Assembly: GCA_965644295.1 (NCBI GenBank)
Contig: CBFFRP010000238.1
Location: 287,013-351,012 of the forward strand
DNA length: 64,000 nt
DNA from: Paraphysomonas bandaiensis
Lineage: Eukaryota > Chrysophyceae
Direction: 5' to 3'
Numbering within the stretch: position 1 is the first letter of the stretch; each line of letters opens with the position of its first letter. Positions 1 to 12,364 of this stretch are shown here, piece by piece. The translations under genes and the position numbers were made by a program. A model generated the notes under the pieces. The model made no database searches. It was not told the origin of the DNA and saw only the letters and a program-made list of their open reading frames with translations.

Positions 1-1
1 T

Positions 2-169
2 ACAGCCAGATTGATTCATGTATCGACTAAGGATATGGCGGCCGACATATTTACAAAAGCGTTATCAACAAAGCTCTTTAAACTCCATGAAGAAACTATC
101 ACAGGGGAAAAGAGGAGCATTTCAAATGAAGTTGAGAAGAATCAGAAGAAGCGGTTCAAGAAAGGTTAA
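2..169 (+). pseudogene. 3' end of a Ty1/copia polyprotein (RNase H tail), cut by the window edge
   Basis: Reading frame 2 is open from the first base to TAA at 167-169. It encodes a stretch containing the motif STKDMAADIFTKAL, the conserved C-terminal end of copia-type RNase H (compare the VADIFTKAL pattern of the family). A lysine-rich tail follows. It is the last part of an element that lies mostly to the left of the window, so its integrity cannot be judged. A polypurine-type run and an LTR-like start follow at 325-336, as expected for the 3' end of such an element. Confidence 0.85.
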
Positions 170-335
170 GGGTGTGTTTTTAGTGGGTAAGAATCCCACA
201 TAACTGTGTTACAGCGAAGTGTGATGTTCACAGTATCTTTATGAAGATTTTCACATCCGTTTTATCCTAAGATGACTAGATGATATATATAGCTGCAGTA
301 TAATGACGATTACTCGTTTCTACATTGAGGAGGAG

Positions 336-535
336 TGTTGGAATACGTATGGTTCTCTAAGATAGTACTGTAGAATACGTTAAATACAATGTGAAAAACA
401 GTAATACGTAGTCAATAGTCAAAGGTGCTATATAGCTATAACTGTGAAACTGAAGTATTATATCATGACGATTTAAGATACGGAAGTTGAGCAGTGGTTG
501 ACATGAACGAAATAATTTATCATGTTGTTGACATG
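336..535 (+). repeat. copia-type LTR, 5' part
   Basis: A purine run (GAGGAGGAG) ends at 335 and is followed by TGTTGGAATACGTATG, a typical copia LTR start. A homologous stretch lies on the minus strand at 49835-50010: the start is nearly identical, and later blocks such as ATGACGATT and CAGTGGTTGACA match in the same order. This supports a real LTR rather than chance. The 3' limit is not visible; similarity fades near 530. Confidence 0.7.
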
Positions 536-788
536 TGTTACATGACAACACACACAATTGTGTATACAATCATAATAAAGTAATCTATCTAGTTTGACTA
601 ACTTAAACTTCTCTTACAACGATCTTAATCATCTGAAAATGGTCTTTTGTCAATAGTAGTTGAAAACTGTAGAACATGAATTAATGAAAAGATATGAATT
701 ATGTTTGAGAAACTAGAACTCGTTGACTGTATAATCGTGTCTATCTGATAATATTAATTGGTAGTAGAGAGAGTATAAATGTTGCGAC

Positions 789-2544
789 CAGGGCCAGATA
801 AAAATATATTGGGTCGCAATTTAAATATGGGAAATATTTATTTTTGTGCATACTACAATATGTTTATTATTATTATTTTAGCAAAATTTGGCCTCGCAAT
901 ATCTTGCAGTATATGGATAATATATATGTATCGTTCACGCTTGAAAATATATTTGATTAATCATAAATTACTCTTCATATTATATTATAATATCCAACAA
1001 TACTAATAATTACATAATTACGGGAAACGAAGAACGCTCTTCATGTTCAATATAATATATTAGAATTCTTACTGTCTTTGTCAAGCTATTCACAAAATAG
1101 TAATCTCCAACTGATAACAGTTCAAAGTATGCTGTCCTCCTCGTACAACTAAATACAACCCGAATATATTTTCTTATGATTTGTAAGAGTATGCCAGTGT
1201 AAACAGTCAATAAGCAGGATGCCAGTAAAATGATCGTAATTCCCGCCTATTTTTGGTCACAACACCAAAATTATTATTCAATTTCCAACTATTCTACCAT
1301 AATCTATTTCATGTTTATTTCACACAAGGTGTTGGATTTACTTCCTCGAAGCAAGGCAACAAGAAGTTTTCTCTTTCTCGAGATTTGAAATGAGAATGTA
1401 AGCTTACTCACTGGATAGGGCCGTCGAGGTAGCAAATATCAGAAGCGCTGCTGGAAAATGAACCATCCGATCATGACGAGGATGAGGACAACAGTAACAA
1501 CGAGTTAGAATACTTAGAGTACTAGTTGCTGCATTGTTATTGTGTTTTTATCATCATGTATGTTGTAACCTCTACTAAAACTAATTACTACCGATCGAAC
1601 TAACGTTTTCTTCTTAGCACCCAACGTATATATATATCAATATATATATTTATTAATATATGAGAGCTCAATAGAGAGCTGTATTTCAATTACAGTTGTA
1701 TAATATTATACAGTTGTACTCTTATAAATAGTATTATGAGAATGAATGACAATTTCTATATTAGTATATAGTAGTGAAACGACATATATAGTGACAATGC
1801 CAGTTAGTGACGAAGTAAGGTTGTACGAGAAATGAGTGGTAGTGGAGTCAACATGAAATTGGTAAACGATAGGAGATATTGACTATAATAATATATAATT
1901 CTCAGCATTGAGTATAAGTTTATCTTTCATTTGATAAGTTTATAATCTCTTTCATAAAATATGTCTTGTTATTAGAAATAGGCGTTAAGAATCAGCAACA
2001 GCTTATTATAGTGGATACTATTTAACGTTATAGAAGCTGCTTGTGCGTCACCGCAAGCATCAAGGTGCAACCTCCGTTCTATCACTCAAATCAAACGTAG
2101 TGAGAAAGCAGAATGTTGATATACCTGACATCTGCGAATTTCAGGTTTTTGATTCCTTAAGGTGAACATCCCGGATGCTTGACTTCAGCAGGCAGCCAAT
2201 ACCCTTGATGCCCTTCAGGCGGGCGCACTCCCGAATGCCTGTATATTTGTCAGGACCCAAAGACGTCTACACAAGTGACACTTTTTGGTGTCGCTTGTAC
2301 CACACAAGCATTGGACTATGAGTGGGCAGAACAATAACTCCTGTCTATATGTTTGTGGCTCACGTTGGTTTCCCAGAGAAATATATCCGGTACTTATCCC
2401 CCAGCACGAAAAGGTGCGAGCCCAACTTTGTAGAGGGTACATTTTTTAATATAATGTCAAACTTTGATATTACTGGTCTTTAAAATAATATTATTGTTTT
2501 TCGCTTTTGTTGGCAATATATTTTTATATTGTTACCCGGCCCTG
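789..2544. mobile_element. non-autonomous hAT-type DNA transposon with 8-bp target duplication
   Basis: The left end reads CAGGGCCAGATAAAAATATA and the right end, on the other strand, CAGGGCCGGGTAACAATATA. These form terminal inverted repeats. They are flanked by a perfect 8-bp direct repeat, GTTGCGAC, at 781-788 and 2545-2552. An 8-bp duplication with CAGGG-type ends is the hAT superfamily signature. No long transposase frame remains in the 1756 bp. A copy of repeat E lies inside at about 1970-2438, so the element was either hit by a later insertion or carries E as internal sequence. Confidence 0.85.
1970..2438 (-). repeat. dispersed repeat E, copy 1
   Basis: This is a roughly 470-bp copy of a dispersed repeat found at least seven times in the window. 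Diagnostic blocks are AATAGGCGTTAAGA at one end, a GCTTGTGCGTCACCGCAAGC block in the middle, and GTGCGAGCCCAACTTTGT at the other end. No coding potential is seen. Confidence 0.8.
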
Positions 2545-2761
2545 GTTGCGACTATCAATGAGATACTAATTATAGTTTTACTAGTTGATTGTTGTGCGAG
2601 TTTCAGTGCTTAAGTAATTTCACCATCCAAATATGACAAAAGGTTGATATGAATTGATTCCTGTATTAATACATCTTCGGATTGCAACTACGACCCACCT
2701 TGAAAACAATTTTTCAGAACAACGATAACAATTATATTAACACATTACAAACAATTCAATT

Positions 2762-4891
2762 TCATAAATCATGATGCATCGGGCTAATGTCAACTTCACC
2801 CGACTGCAGTTTTGTTTTCCTATCCAGAACTTTGAGATAAGTGAGAAAGAGCAGTAAGCATAGTATGTTAGTGCCGACAAACGTTACCACAACAGACAAT
2901 ATGACCACATAGTTTCCACCAATTGCACTATCATCATTATCATTACTTTGGCTATCGCACGATGTCGCAGTTTTGGACCTATATGTCGCAGAGCCGCAAA
3001 CAGCCATGTCAGGTGGGTATTCTGAAACCATTTCACTTGCAATATCAAATACCACGGCCATACCCATCGCGGAATGCCAGCCGACATGACAATGAAAAAG
3101 CCACATCCCTTACACATATAAGTCACTGCAAAGTGATCCTTAAAACCAAACACATACCTGGATTATTCGCTTGAAACCTGAGAGTTATCCATCCACATGG
3201 CTCCATCCACTCTCCCGGGCTATGTGTAGTACCTCTTCTAGCAGAGAAATTACTAGGGAATCCAGTAACAGTATCCAAATATGGAGGATTAGCAGTGTTG
3301 TACATCGTAGGAGCTTCCGATGCATTAAACATTCCTGAACCTTCGCCAACAAGCCAGAAATGATGACCATGTAAATGCCATGGGTGCTGTTCACATACAC
3401 CGTTTCCAGCAACACTATTCTGAATAGTAATATCAACAATATCATTCAGTCCCAACACTATTGGAGTGGACCCATCACTCTTGTACTCTAGTCCATCACG
3501 TGTGTCGAGATATTTTTGAAGGAGATACGGTGTGGATGGATACATGAGACGGGAGTTTTCATTTAAGGTCCATGCCAGTGATTCTCCCTGGCCTTCAGGA
3601 ACTTTCCTTGGTGGATCGAATCCCGTACCAGTAGACTTATTCACCCATTGCTGCTGGAGAGTGAATACAAAGGCCTTGTCAACATCTTTGTTCTTAGGAC
3701 ACGCAACGTAGTCGGGATTGGACGAATCAGCCACGAGCAGTGAGTTCCACTCAAACCACTCCCGAGACTCATTCGGGGGCTCTAGTGGTAATACGGAATC
3801 AATTATGCTGCTTGTGTAGACACCAGAAGTGATTCTGGAGGCCGTAGCATAAGTTAAGTAAGCATATCCAACACCAGAAAATGTGTCATCTGTCCCCCTC
3901 CACTCAGTCTGGCTTCGAATAAGAAAAGATTTGGTATCGTTATCGTCTGATACAGTATATGCATTAGTGGACACCAATACCTCTAGTCTCTGACCAGGCG
4001 CCAAGTCAATGGACTCTACGGTTTGCTGCTCTGTAGCTGATCCGCCAGCCCCTACAATAGTCATATTGTGTCCAGCAATGGCCAGATTAAAATATGCCAG
4101 AGTTCCAGCGTTGAGAAGTCGAAGCAAATACTGCTTTCCCGATTCAACCAAAAGATTTTCACGCCGCCCTTGACAAATATGTGACGTACTGAAAGAGCTT
4201 CCATCCGAGTAACTTGTCGTTTTGTTGTAGTTAGTTGGTTCAGTCCAGCTGTTGCATTCATGTGATAGCCCCTTGCCGTTGAAGAGGACTGAGTCTCCAT
4301 TTCCTGGCCATTTGAATGGACTACCCACCAATCCTGTAGCAATGTCTCCTACGGATGTGTGATACCAATCAGAGAGTATCAACTCCAGCTCTCCGTCATA
4401 ATAATATGATGATGGATTGAGGCCCCGGACAACAAGCATGCCATATGTGCCCTCCACACGGGTGTCGCCCGCATGTGCATGGTACCAGTATGTACCCTCC
4501 ACATCAACCGTGAAGTCGTACACATACGATGAACCATGAACGAAGGGACAATTTGTGACATAGGCGGTACCATCGTACCAGGGCGTATTCAACTGATGTA
4601 TTCCATGCCAGTGGAGGGACAGCGCCTCTGCTTGATATTCCTGATTCGTTACATTTATCACCAGTCTGTCACCCTTCATATAATATTACCAATAGAACAC
4701 AAACGCAAATCAATACTTACAACCACCGCCTCAAGAGACGGGCCTGGGAATTGACCGTTGACAACAAGAGAGCTCCTCTCGTACCCATCGGGTCTAGTGC
4801 TTTCTCGAGACACAACGAGATCGTAATGACGGGTGATTCCTGCAGATAATTCGAAACATATAAAAGTCACTAACAGTGCATAGAGACACAT
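2762..4891 (-). CDS. multicopper oxidase (laccase / ascorbate-oxidase-like) with C-terminal membrane anchor
   Basis: Exons on the minus strand are 4891-4721, 4673-3158 and 3108-2762 (introns of 47 and 49 nt), giving about 677 aa. A signal peptide (MCLYALLVTFICFELSAG) starts at the first ATG in the open frame. The four copper motifs are present: HWHG near residue 78, WYHAHAG near 122, HPWHLHGHHFW in the third domain, and FHCHVGWHSAMGM, which spans the last splice site. The residue ten positions after the copper cysteine is Met, as in ascorbate oxidase, which usually means a low-potential type 1 site. After the oxidase domain there is a Ser/Asn-rich linker, one hydrophobic helix and a basic cytoplasmic tail, so the protein should be a type I surface or endomembrane oxidase. 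The substrate (phenols, ascorbate or metals) cannot be assigned. It is divergently paired with the PC-esterase gene, with 264 bp between starts. Confidence 0.92.
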
Positions 4892-5155
4892 CACTGACGA
4901 AATTCCGATCAAGTTAGTTATGTGAACTCACGTCGCTCTGTGTAGCAGATATCTTCCGCCAACAGCCACAACATGCTCTCTGTACACCCCACACAGCCAA
5001 ATACACAATAATACGTATCTGTTGTACAATTTTTGAGGACAACTGACTGGCTGAATTATTTTTTTCCACGCTACATACATCATCGAGCGATATACTAGTA
5101 GAGCTTAAGGGGCTGCAAGATACAATTGATTCTAGTGAGTCACATGTAGCATAAC

Positions 5156-7433
5156 ATGGGAGAGGTGCCTGTGTTTTTTGCGACGATGTATGTATGTGTT
5201 ATCTTCACCCTCACCTCTTTATCATTATCAGCATCTGATGATATTGAGGGGTCCTTATTTTCTAAGTTGGATATTGGGCATCGTCCAGGTACCACTGCAC
5301 TTCCTAGGATAGTGGACGCACACGAAGTGGCCTTCCGACACACCGATATCCTTGAAGAGTATCGGAATGCGCGTGATGAGTGCTTGGATCGACTGAATAC
5401 TTTGAGTGCTACTGGTAAATTCTCACCTAGTAACGCAACTGACGATATAGATGCTGCGAGATTAAAATTTTACTTTGACTTCGGAATTTTACTATGGGGG
5501 TTTGCTCCTTCAATGAACTGCTCTATTCATTCAAAATGCTGGTTTGGCGTCATATCTTGTGGGAATTTCAAGGGAGACACGTTGCACGAGCAATACGTAA
5601 AAGCCAATATTCAGTATTCGACGCAGTCAGAAAGAGTAAATACCATAAAAAGTAGCACTTTTGACCCCAACCAGTTTGTCAAAGTATTACCTTTGCAATT
5701 AAACTTTACTCTTCGCGCTCTACACATCATCGTGCGCATAGTAGGACGCGAAATACTAGCACCAGAAACTCTACTATTTGTTGTTCCTAATAGTGTGCAC
5801 GGTGGCGTTGGTGAGGAGATTATTATTGCAGAGTATTCGCTAACGATTCCAGGAGATTATGTTATTGAGTACATGCTGAGTTCGTTTTTTCCAGGTATCA
5901 TGTATAATTATACTATTCATGAAATTCAACAAGGGCTCGACACTTTGCATGCGGAGACGTATTTTGACAGGAAGTCCATCCGTTCCTTTCCAATTAAGGT
6001 CACACTATCTGGTGGCAGCCGCAGCCATGAGGCACACATGACTTCACAATTACCCTACTGTCCAAATGGCAACCATCCTGGAAGGTGGATTGTTTTCCCT
6101 GAAGAGGTAGCACGCCAATGTGGCGCAGGCAGCTATATTAGCAGTATAAGTCGCCTTCCATATCTTGCGACGAATTATGATAAAATAGAGCGCATCACTA
6201 GACAATACACGATGCATGCATTAACGTTGAAGTACGAAACTGTCATGGGGAGTGTGCTGAAGGGCCTTAAGAATTCATCACTGCCTGATGACGTCAGAAT
6301 ATACTATAAAGAACTCGTCAGGTTTGCCTACCATTAGATGGAAATATTGTAAATAGTATATATGTATTTACTTTTTGTAAAGCTTAGTTTTACATGATTT
6401 TCATAGATATGCACACGGCAATGTGTGCTTGCTAATGTATCTGGGAATCAATCATCCCTACTACGATAATCGTCTTGAGCTGTTTGCGCCGTATGAGTGT
6501 AGGTACCGAATAATGACCCCTGGTGAGGTAATAAAATTGTGTGACATGATTACATAGGTGTATATGATGGTAAAAACTGAACTATTTCTCATTTGTGGTG
6601 TTCTAGGGACGGAAATGTCTGCGTGACAAAGAAAGAACCGACATACTATTCCACGGGGATTCGATCTCCAGAGATTTGTTCCAAAAAGTTAGTGAGCAAT
6701 TAGATTTGGCTCACGTGTCTCCAGAAGAACTAAAACGCATAGATCATGAGCACTTATTTAGCACTGTGCACAATAAAGTAGGTGCCTTGTAATCATTTTT
6801 TGTGAATTTTATACGATATGACTACATTGTTTCTGTTCGTACTAGATGCCTTAGTTCATGCACGAACTGTACAGTTATAATCCACACATCATTTTACTGC
6901 AGGAACGTCTGGTATTTTCTAAAGAAGGAGTGTCATGCGCATTAGACTCTTCCTGGAATCCATTGGACAGTAAATGGGTCAGTTTTGGCCGTCCTGTGTT
7001 ACAGCTTCATAACTCTTTGTGTTCGACACAGAATTTAGGGGGGCGTCTTCCCAAAGTTTATTTTGATGATTTTTCCATTGCACATATTAAGGACTATGAC
7101 ATGGAAGTACTTCATGACAAACTGATGACGTCGGAGTGGTTCAGAGTTTGGTATGATGGACACAATAAGTCAACTACCGCAAGTGTTAAGGTACGTATTT
7201 TTATGGGCGCAAAGGTGGTGTGGAATGTATATCCAGTGCATAAGCGCAATCCAGAGGTGTTTCGACGTATGAATGCATTGCTTCGAGAGTTCTACGTCAA
7301 TCAGTTTAACTTTTTAGAACAAGATGAATATCTGTATACTGCAGCGAAATATGATTTCCATGATGGCTGGCATTATCAAGGCGTGTCTCGTATTATGAGT
7401 TCAGTGATAGCCATAAATCTAATGTGCAGCTAG
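5156..7433 (+). CDS. secreted PC-esterase / TBL-NXPE-like protein (GDS motif)
   Basis: Proposed exons are 5156-6321, 6407-6527, 6607-6777 and 6855-7433, about 678 aa. A signal peptide (MGEVPVFFATMYVCVIFTLTSLSLSA) begins at the first ATG. The long N-terminal half has a predicted beta-rich region followed by CPNGNHPGRW, a motif typical of the region before a PC-esterase domain. Exon 3 carries FHGDSISRDLF, the GDSxxR nucleophile block, and exon 4 ends with HDGWHYQGVSR, the matching D-x-x-H block. These are the catalytic signatures of the PC-esterase family, whose plant members O-acetylate wall polysaccharides and whose animal relatives are the NXPE proteins. It probably modifies surface glycans in the secretory pathway. 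The first intron uses a weak GTTTGC donor but restores phase exactly. The substrate is unknown. Confidence 0.8.
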
Positions 7434-7916
7434 TGTAGTATTAGCTTTCATCGTATATACTTTGCTATGCACTTTGTCGGGTTGTTGACAATTACCTCGG
7501 ATGTGATAATGAAAATAAACGGTGGTTAAAAGGAATTAGGTGATATCTTACCCAAACACCTCAAGCAATATGATATATGGTAGTATGGTAGTTAATAGTT
7601 AAAAGTACTAAGTGCTGTCGAATTAGATACGTCAACGACACTAAAACACTCTGCAAGGCAGAGTATGAATTGTAACGTTGTTTGCAATACGAATGCACGA
7701 ATTTCATAGACTAGAAACAATATTATGATAAAACCAAATCAACGTTTCCAAAGCACATCAACTTTTCATATCCTGTGAAATTTCGTCGGTGGTTGTATAT
7801 TGCTATGCCATTTAAATTCCAGTGAATAGAGATCAAATTCAGACAAAAGTGCTGTTTAGCTGGTGTATGAAGAGATGAAGAGTTGGGATTATAACAAACT
7901 TCGACGACGAAGAGTG
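7434..7916. other. intergenic spacer between convergent genes
   Basis: AT-rich spacer between the 3' ends of the PC-esterase and TOP6B genes. I see no gene, repeat or RNA in it. Confidence 0.5.
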
Positions 7917-10531
7917 TCACGTTAAATGCACGCACCCAGATATCCGACCGAGTAACTTTATCCATGTACCCTCCGTGGCGCTGAAGCTGCTATCGGAAGA
8001 GTTTAAACTACTATATAGTGGTTTTGAAGTGGACGTTCTGACAGACAAATACAACTCTTTCGAAGATACAGAAGTTGAAGAATCTTTACCGGAACGAGGT
8101 GCACTCGATGCATCTTCTGTACCCCCGCCAGCAGCATGTTGATCATTCGCCGCAGCTTTGTTAACGAAATCAGTAAGCCTTGCAGCTAAAACATTTTCAG
8201 ATAACACACATCTGCGCTTTGAGGAAGTATCGGAGGGAGCTTTGGCTTCTCTTTTTTTACCTGTCGTTGGTTCGAGTGCTGCATCCACTTCGAGAGCAGT
8301 AAACTGAGATGACCATTTGCTACCAGAGGGATCGTCCTCACGGTCCCGTATTTTCTGAGCAACTCCCACTACAGCACGAGATATATCAGGAATATATCTG
8401 TAAAGCCACAAAATTAGTAGTCGGAATACAAGTTAAGCCAACAGATATATACACAGCGATATCCCTACTTCAGTAAAGCTTTCCTTCTCTCGTGTACATC
8501 TCTACGTGCCAGCGATTCGGCCAAATGCATTCTCATCTGCTGGCAGCAACCCATTAGCGCGCGCCGCACAGAGCTCTGAATTTCCGTCACGTCATCTCCA
8601 ATATATTCCTTTGAGGTTCCCTTGAAAGGGATGCGGGTAGACACTATACTGACATACACTCCAATGCTATCACGTTTTGGGTCCATAAGATAGGAGCCCC
8701 AGTTAATACGCCTCGTCGCGACCTATAGTACGGTTTAGGACAGCATATACTTAACAAATTAATCCATAATCAACATGTGACTGGTACCTACCTGCGTAAC
8801 AACATCGGCACCAGGTTCGAAGAGCAGAGGTATTCTGTTTGCGAACCGGAATATATTGATCCCTTCTTTCACATTTACTCCTCCAAGAGAGACGGCAGCC
8901 TCCACAAGAAAGGGATGACCCTCATTTACACCTGGCTTGTCTGTAAATGTCGCAACAAGTTTTGGCTTCAGCTCTTTCAAGACTCCGAGTCGCATGTTGT
9001 ATTCCCCTGCAGCCACACGAGAGCAAATTAGATGTATTTGTGAGTGTACGGTGTTGAAAATGTCACCTGCAGGACTGAGGCAGTTCGCGGACGGAGGGCG
9101 AATGGTTACATCATCACGCAAAACTTGACAGAGTGCGGCCACTTGGGACGGAGATAAGTCAGAGGGTAGGCAATTCTCAAGACCTAGTGAAGTCACTATA
9201 GCGCTTGCCGTCTTAGCCTGTACACCGGAAACTACACTATCCAATTACACAAAAAGCAAAACAGCAATTGTATATCCACAGCCTACCAGCACTTGTCAAA
9301 AACTTCTGCATATCTCCGAAGTAGCTGGTCCGAAGCAAGTGAGACATAGTTATGTTGTTGAGACTCTTAGCATGTGGGAGAACAGTTTCCGCCATTGGGG
9401 GCATCTGATTCGACCTGCCAGTAAGTAGATAAAGAGAAATACACACCACCTGCAAAAATTCAAATGCATACCGCCGAACAAACTCTGCAGTAAAATTCTT
9501 TTTCTGGTCTCGGGTGGATACAAACTCTAATGAAAGGTGAGCGTATGGTGTGATGACAGCTAGCTGTTGGAAATACTGTAACACACGAGATCGACAGGCT
9601 GACCAGGCGCCAGCAATTGTCACATTCATATCCAGCCCTCTGCACCATTTCTCATCGTCTTCCATTCCTTCAATAGACAGAGACGAAGTTGAGGTGGACA
9701 AAACTCTGGGCTCATTACGTTGGATGTCCATATCTAACACAACTGTGGTTACACAAGTTGCTGGTTTGTCTACACTGGGACTATAGGCAGACTTGACAGT
9801 GATAGGGAGTCCAGAGGACTTTTTGGACCATATAAGCGCCTGCGCACTTTATCATACTCTGTTTATAAGTACAGCAGAAGTATTTTACCATTTTAGCTCC
9901 AAGTCCGAACTTTCCCCTGGTCTGGCGAACACCATGTTTACTACCTGAAAGAACGCGTCCGAGCAGTTCGCTGATTAGATCGGGGGCGATACCGCAGCCA
10001 TTGTCCTGACACTGAATTGTATAATACATCAGCTCCTTCCCTGATTGAGCTAATGATGACGTACGACCAATATTCTGCTTTGGTGTGACACCCTCAATCT
10101 GTTGTGCTTCTTCATGCAATCCTTCAGAATTCCCAGTTGAGGCATTAACAACAGCAGATTTTGATGTGTCTCCAATTATAATTCCATGTCTAATAGATAC
10201 AATAAAAGTACACACTAATAACTATATATATGCGATCACCAACCTCTTGTTGTGCTCCTCCTCTGTATATTCCGTTACTGTTACACGAATAACAGGCAGC
10301 GCGTGTATCGACTCAGCTGCGTCGAGAGAATTCTCCACAAGCTCTCTTATGGTGGTGAATAGAGACTTTCCTGGCTGATATATAACAACACACAGTGATA
10401 CGAGGCGCACGAGAGGCAGTCATAGTTACATTATCGAACCCTGCTATCTGCTGGTGCTCACTGAAGAACTCTGCTGCAGACTGCTGAGTGGACTTCTCCC
10501 TCGTATCTATGTCCCTTCCCTTCCTCTTCAT
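7917..10531 (-). CDS. TOP6B: DNA topoisomerase VI subunit B (TOP6B)
   Basis: Eight exons on the minus strand: 10531-10430, 10374-10244, 10189-9889, 9839-9472, 9414-9287, 9231-8792, 8722-8469 and 8397-7917, about 734 aa. All seven introns (49-71 nt) keep phase. The GHKL ATPase boxes are intact: GFDNPGKSLFTTIRELVENS with the N-box ELVENSLDAAE, DNGCGI (G1), and GKFGLGAKM (G2). The helix-two-turn-helix region keeps RPPSANCLSP, and the transducer region keeps the VRRSNQMPP block. In archaea and plants TOP6B dimerises and drives ATP-dependent double-strand passage with the A subunit (Spo11-like), supporting endoreduplication or decatenation. With all ATPase boxes intact this is the catalytic type, not a degenerate meiotic TOPOVIB-like protein. 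A Ser-rich C-terminal tail of about 130 aa extends beyond the core. The start is the first in-frame ATG; an upstream exon is possible. Confidence 0.95.
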
Positions 10532-10924
10532 GTCTTCCTTCACTCCGGACCTCACGATATCACTGTTCAGTGTATGATATCATCACTAGCTGTGCTCCTG
10601 ATGACACACCTATTCCTCTGTGTCCACTGTTCAGACTGCCTGCAACAGGTAAGCTAACTATTGCTGCCATCATAAAATACTGTACTGTATTTGTGTATAC
10701 AATTCCTACGCACGGAGACCGGAATAAATTTCCTGTATGGAGCGTATTCTACTTGTAGTGTGGAATATACCACGCACTGCTGCACACTGCTGCACATAGA
10801 GTCAGTCTTATGAGGGGTGGAGTTGAGGAGTGATGTGACTCTCTGTGCCTTCTTCACGAATACTGTAGCGCACAGGACAGCACTGTTACAAAGAGATCGG
10901 GCATTTATTACTGCAAAAAATCAT
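10532..10924. promoter_or_regulatory. shared 5' spacer of the TOP6B / PhyH divergent pair
   Basis: This 393-bp interval separates the two proposed start codons. It must hold both promoters and 5' leaders. No TATA box or other defined motif could be assigned with confidence. Confidence 0.4.
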
Positions 10925-12065
10925 ATGTCTGGAACATTGAGTGATATTGAAGGTCATTTGGAGGTACCATTTGACGAGAGCGATCCATCATACGCCAAGT
11001 CTTTTGACTTATCTGATGCCGACTCGGCTAAACTGTTTTTTCAAAAGTTTGGCTTTGTGGTGAGAAGTTTTCTATCTGGTAGACTGATTCTGAACTAGTG
11101 CAATATAGGTGTTTCGAAATATATTTACGAGGGATGAGTGTGAGTCCACACGAACTGCTATGTGGAGTATTGTTGAAGACAGCAACCCCGGCTTCAGTAG
11201 TAAGGATCCCTCGACTTGGGGAAGCTATAAAAGCGCCGGGAAATATGGGCTGTCAATGCGTGGACCTTGTTTTCATCCTACTATTGTTAATAACCGCCAG
11301 AACCCTAATCTCATTGCCGCACTGCGCACTATCGTAGAGTCAGACGACGTCATGGTAAGCCATGATCGCTTCACCATATATAGGGCAACTGGACCACAAA
11401 TTCCAAATGGCGAAAAATTTCGCACAGGTGACCGAAATGTTCATTTAGACTTGAACCCGTGGTGGTGGTGCGAAGGAGCAGATGTAGTACGTGAGGGGAT
11501 CGAAACTTTGAAATACGAAGACGAACAGGATTTCATCCGGGAGAATAACCAGGTCGTGCGAACTATGGGTCGGCATGTGCAATGTGTTCTAAATTTTCTT
11601 GACAACCGTGAAGAGGATGGTGGTACGGTGCTTGTACCGGGGTTCCATCGGTGTGTAGAAGAATGGTGTACCTCCGGTCCTTGGTCTCAGGAGGGGGAGA
11701 TTCCTCGAGGAGAAGACTGGCTTGAACGCCGTCCAATGCCATGGCTCAATATACCTGACTCCAACACACTGCTCGGCAGAGCACAGCGAGTGCCCATGCG
11801 GGAAGGATCTGTGCTCCTATGGGATCAAACTGTTGTACACGGATCAGCGCCCAATATGGGAACCGAACAATGTAGAATGGCGCAGTTCTTGAAGGCATTT
11901 CCGCGGTCCCTTTCAATTAGAGAGCCTCGGCTCAGGAGAAGAGCAAAGGCCTTAAAGAAAGCGTTTATCTCAAGAGGAATTGATTTAGAAATAGTGTCAG
12001 ACATAGGATTGATGGTGTTTGGTCTAGACTGTTTAGGAAACAATGACGACGACTGTAATCATTGA
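10925..12065 (+). CDS. phytanoyl-CoA dioxygenase family (PhyH) Fe(II)/2-oxoglutarate oxygenase
   Basis: Two exons, 10925-11059 and 11109-12065, are split by a 49-nt intron, giving 363 aa. The iron ligands of the double-stranded beta-helix fold are visible: H-x-D in NVHLDLNPWW (His157, Asp159) and the distal His in VVHGSAPN (His289). An Arg (about 301) follows and could bind 2-oxoglutarate. KFGFVVFRNIF, which crosses the intron, is the usual start of a PhyH domain. The family hydroxylates diverse small molecules or acyl-CoAs; the substrate here is unknown. No signal peptide or clear peroxisomal C-terminus is seen (it ends DDDCNH). The ATG at 10925 was chosen because it is the first ATG in frame; a GTG-initiated extension upstream is unlikely in a eukaryote. 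Confidence 0.88.
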
Positions 12066-12364
12066 CGGCCATTACGTCACAATCATTTTATATGAGACTG
12101 TAGATGGAGAATGTGCTTTTGTTTCGTACATATATTGATTCCATCGTGTACATACTAACACTTTAATTGTAATAGATTTCGCCCCCTTTTTGCTCTCTAA
12201 AATGTGAGACGACATAAAATAGCTAATACTTCATCTTGTATTAGCAACATATGCTATACGTTAAAACTGCGATAGAGTATATATGTACTTTCAATGTGTC
12301 AACCTAATTTATTCTAATGAGTCGGATTCGGACGTATCCTTCTAATTTCTGCAACTTATTTATT

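Larger units (their letters stand above)
170..2761. other. AT-rich gene-free region with mobile elements
   Basis: No credible host coding sequence is seen here. The stretch holds the copia LTR and a hAT-type element at 789-2544 with an E-repeat copy inside it. The remainder (about 540-780 and 2553-2761) is AT-rich and shows no recognised signal. Confidence 0.6.
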
